Source: Aquimarina sp. MAR_2010_214 | GTDB lineage: Bacteria; Bacteroidota; Bacteroidia; Flavobacteriales; Flavobacteriaceae | Reading direction: 5' to 3' | Length of the DNA: 64,000 nt | NCBI RefSeq assembly: GCF_002846555.1 | Contig: NZ_PJMS01000001.1 | Coordinates: 2,914,001-2,978,000 of the forward strand | Shown here: piece by piece, positions 62,464-64,000 of the stretch | How the letters are laid out: every line of letters starts with the position of its first letter | Position numbering within the stretch: position 1 is the first letter of the stretch | Translations under genes and position numbers: made by a program | Notes under the pieces: generated by a model | Told to the model about the DNA's origin: nothing | Seen by the model: the letters and a program-made list of their open reading frames with translations, nothing else | Databases searched by the model: none

Positions 62464-63695
62464 TTAAAATATTTATAATTCTTCTTTTAACAACTTTATC
62501 TGGCTATACACAAAGTTTAAATGAACTATACAAAAAAAGTATCGAAGCATATAAAAGTAAAGATTATAAAACCTTCGAGAAACTTAATTTAGAAGCCTTA
62601 AAATTACATCCTTCGCAGCCTACAATATTGTTTAATTTGGCAGCTTCCTATGTTCTTAATAGAAAGAATGAAAAAGCTTTTGAAGTTTTGAGTGCTTTAC
62701 AGAGTTGGAATGCCGAACTAAAATTCGAAGATGAAGATTTTAAACACCTTTTGGAAGAAAAGAAGTTTATAAACGAATTACAGAAAAAAGCATCTTTTTT
62801 TTCAGCACAAAAAGAATCAAGCTCTATTCTTTTTGAGATATCGAACAAATACCATATCGAAGATGTTGTTGTGATAGAAGATATTGCTTATCTAACCGAT
62901 ATAAGAAATGGAGTTATCATTACATATAATCTAAAAACCAAAAAATCTGAAGAACTCCTATCTTTAGCAGGGGCTGCTTTTGCAATTATAAAAGGAGTAG
63001 ATAAGAACTTTATTTGGGTGTCATCATCTATGTTTCCGAACTATAGTAAATATGATAAAGAGCAAAATAATAAGGCATTTGTTTATAAAATAAATATTAA
63101 AAATAGAAATATAGTAACCAAAATAGAGATACCAGAAGAAGCTGTTATTGGGAGTATGGTTTTAGCTAAGAATAATAAAATATATGCAACTAATTCTGTA
63201 TCGCCAAAAATATTTGTAATAGATGCCAATAAAGGAATCCTCGAAAATTCTTTTGAAATCAAAGATGCTTTTAATCTACAAGGAATAACTTTAGATACAG
63301 CACAGCAAAATATATTTGTCGCCGATTATATAAAAGGAATAATGAAATTGAATATAACTAACTTTTCTGATCCCATATGGTATACATCTGATGCATATTT
63401 ATTAAAAGGTATCGATGGTTTGACTTGTATTAATAATAAAACGCTAATAGCTATTCAAAATAATTCGAACCCTAAAAAAGTAATAAAACTTACTATAGAT
63501 ACTAATACAGTAACTAAGATTGAAATTTTGGATAATGCATTACCTTCTAAAGGCGAACCTACGAATGGTAAATTATATAAAGAAAAAAAATACCTTTATA
63601 TTTCAAATAGCCAATGGCCCTTTTATGATAAAAAGAATGCTCCATTAATTGATAAATGGGAACCGCAAAAAATTAGAATTTTTAATACGCTCTGA
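62457..63695 (+). CDS. Secreted TPR and beta-propeller (NHL/SMP30-like) protein
   Basis: A 412-residue exported protein (signal MKFKIFIILLLTTLSGYTQ). Residues 20-110 form one or two TPR-type helix pairs (LKLHPSQPTILFNLAASYVL). From about 130 a beta-propeller follows, with repeats such as IEDVVVIEDIAYLTDIRNGV, KNNKIYATNSVSPKIFVIDA and NIFVADYIKGIMKLNI, resembling NHL or SMP-30 folds. No catalytic site assigned. The next gene, an acetyltransferase, starts one base after its stop. Confidence 0.72.
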   Translation: MKFKIFIILLLTTLSGYTQSLNELYKKSIEAYKSKDYKTFEKLNLEALKLHPSQPTILFNLAASYVLNRKNEKAFEVLSALQSWNAELKFEDEDFKHLLEEKKFINELQKKASFFSAQKESSSILFEISNKYHIEDVVVIEDIAYLTDIRNGVIITYNLKTKKSEELLSLAGAAFAIIKGVDKNFIWVSSSMFPNYSKYDKEQNNKAFVYKINIKNRNIVTKIEIPEEAVIGSMVLAKNNKIYATNSVSPKIFVIDANKGILENSFEIKDAFNLQGITLDTAQQNIFVADYIKGIMKLNITNFSDPIWYTSDAYLLKGIDGLTCINNKTLIAIQNNSNPKKVIKLTIDTNTVTKIEILDNALPSKGEPTNGKLYKEKKYLYISNSQWPFYDKKNAPLIDKWEPQKIRIFNTL

Positions 63696-63696
63696 A

Positions 63697-64000
63697 ATGT
63701 CTAAAGAGAAAATTATCAGATATTCAGAAGAACAACTATCAGAAATTAAGAACATATTTTTTCTAAACGTTCCTGAATATTTTGCAGAAAAAGAATGGTA
63801 CGATCTTACAAATTACTTAAAAATACATGGTAAAACGTATTTTGTTGTGAAAAATGAGAGGGAGATAATCGGTTGTGGGGGGTATCATAAAAGTAATGAT
63901 ACTACAGCAAGGTTGTCGTGGGATTTTATTCACCCTGAGTTTAAAGGAAAGGGGATAGGAAGAAAAATGATATTACATTGTATAGAAGAGATAGAAAAAG
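63697..64000 (+). CDS. GNAT-family N-acetyltransferase, N-terminal part (cut by window edge)
   Basis: The frame starts one base after the preceding stop and runs off the right edge after 101 codons. It shows MSKEKIIRYSEEQLSEIKNI, then VVKNEREIIGCGGYHK and the acetyl-CoA-binding loop FIHPEFKGKGIGRKMILHCI, with the GxGIGR signature of GNAT enzymes. Substrate unknown. It is very likely translated together with the propeller gene. Confidence 0.85.
   Translation, partial: MSKEKIIRYSEEQLSEIKNIFFLNVPEYFAEKEWYDLTNYLKIHGKTYFVVKNEREIIGCGGYHKSNDTTARLSWDFIHPEFKGKGIGRKMILHCIEEIEK

Overview
The window looks like chromosomal DNA from a marine-type member of the Flavobacteriaceae (phylum Bacteroidota). The DNA is AT-rich. 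Promoters follow the Bacteroidota pattern TTG-N18-20-TAnnTTTG and start codons lack Shine-Dalgarno sequences. There are gliding (GldF/GldG) and type IX secretion (T9SS) features, a TonB-dependent receptor with a carboxypeptidase-like N-terminal domain, DUF4199 proteins and many small lipoproteins with Cys-Ser-rich lipoboxes. An Aquimarina-like genus is plausible, but the sequence alone does not settle it.

Layout. 0-4.8 kb: the 5' part of purL (minus strand, cut by the window edge), an RsmB-type rRNA methyltransferase and a BNR-repeat lipoprotein. 4.8-6.5 kb: an ECF sigma factor operon with a membrane anti-sigma-like protein and a small secreted protein. 6.5-7.8 kb: no protein genes, but four tandem copies of an apparent small-RNA gene. 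8-10.6 kb: a secreted T9SS cargo protein. 10.7-11 kb: a decayed reading frame. 11-17 kb: an envelope and sugar cluster (MsbA-like exporter, phosphohexomutase, family 2 glycosyltransferase, two DUF4199 paralogues). 17.2-20.4 kb: a lipoprotein, L31 and a GlmU-like protein among dispersed palindromic repeats. 20.4-29.1 kb: a double-glycine-leader peptide, an orphan peptide-binding lipoprotein, MtaB, a lytic transglycosylase and several small genes. 29.2-32.4 kb: rpmH and carB. 32.5-36.8 kb: an iron-type TonB receptor behind a 40-bp perfect palindrome, and a subtilisin-like lipoprotein. 36.8-43.1 kb: small envelope proteins, a beta-lactamase-fold hydrolase and RmuC. 43.2-46.5 kb: a FecE-like ATPase with no standard start codon and a fused GldF-GldG protein. 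46.5-50.7 kb: SAM hydroxide adenosyltransferase, PhoH, purC and a second double-glycine-leader peptide. 50.9-57.6 kb: a very large sortilin-like propeller protein, DUF72 and a DEAD-box helicase. 57.7-62.2 kb: two signalling modules (PAS histidine kinase with a receiver protein; LytS/LytTR pair). The right edge holds a TPR/propeller protein and a cut GNAT acetyltransferase.

The most unusual feature is the small-RNA array at 6.66-7.73 kb. Each unit has its own consensus promoter, a fixed upstream dyad (in copies 2-4), two hairpins that present C-rich loops, and an intrinsic terminator with a GAAA tetraloop. The roughly 110-nt core is almost invariant while the spacers have drifted. Small changes in length and sequence destroy every candidate short reading frame, so the conserved product is probably RNA. 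Other points of interest are two 54-residue double-glycine-leader peptides 30 kb apart with no transporter beside either, the GldF-GldG fusion, and the ATPase with no ATG, GTG or TTG where its N-terminus should begin.

All product names rest on motifs and families recognised by eye. No database search was run.
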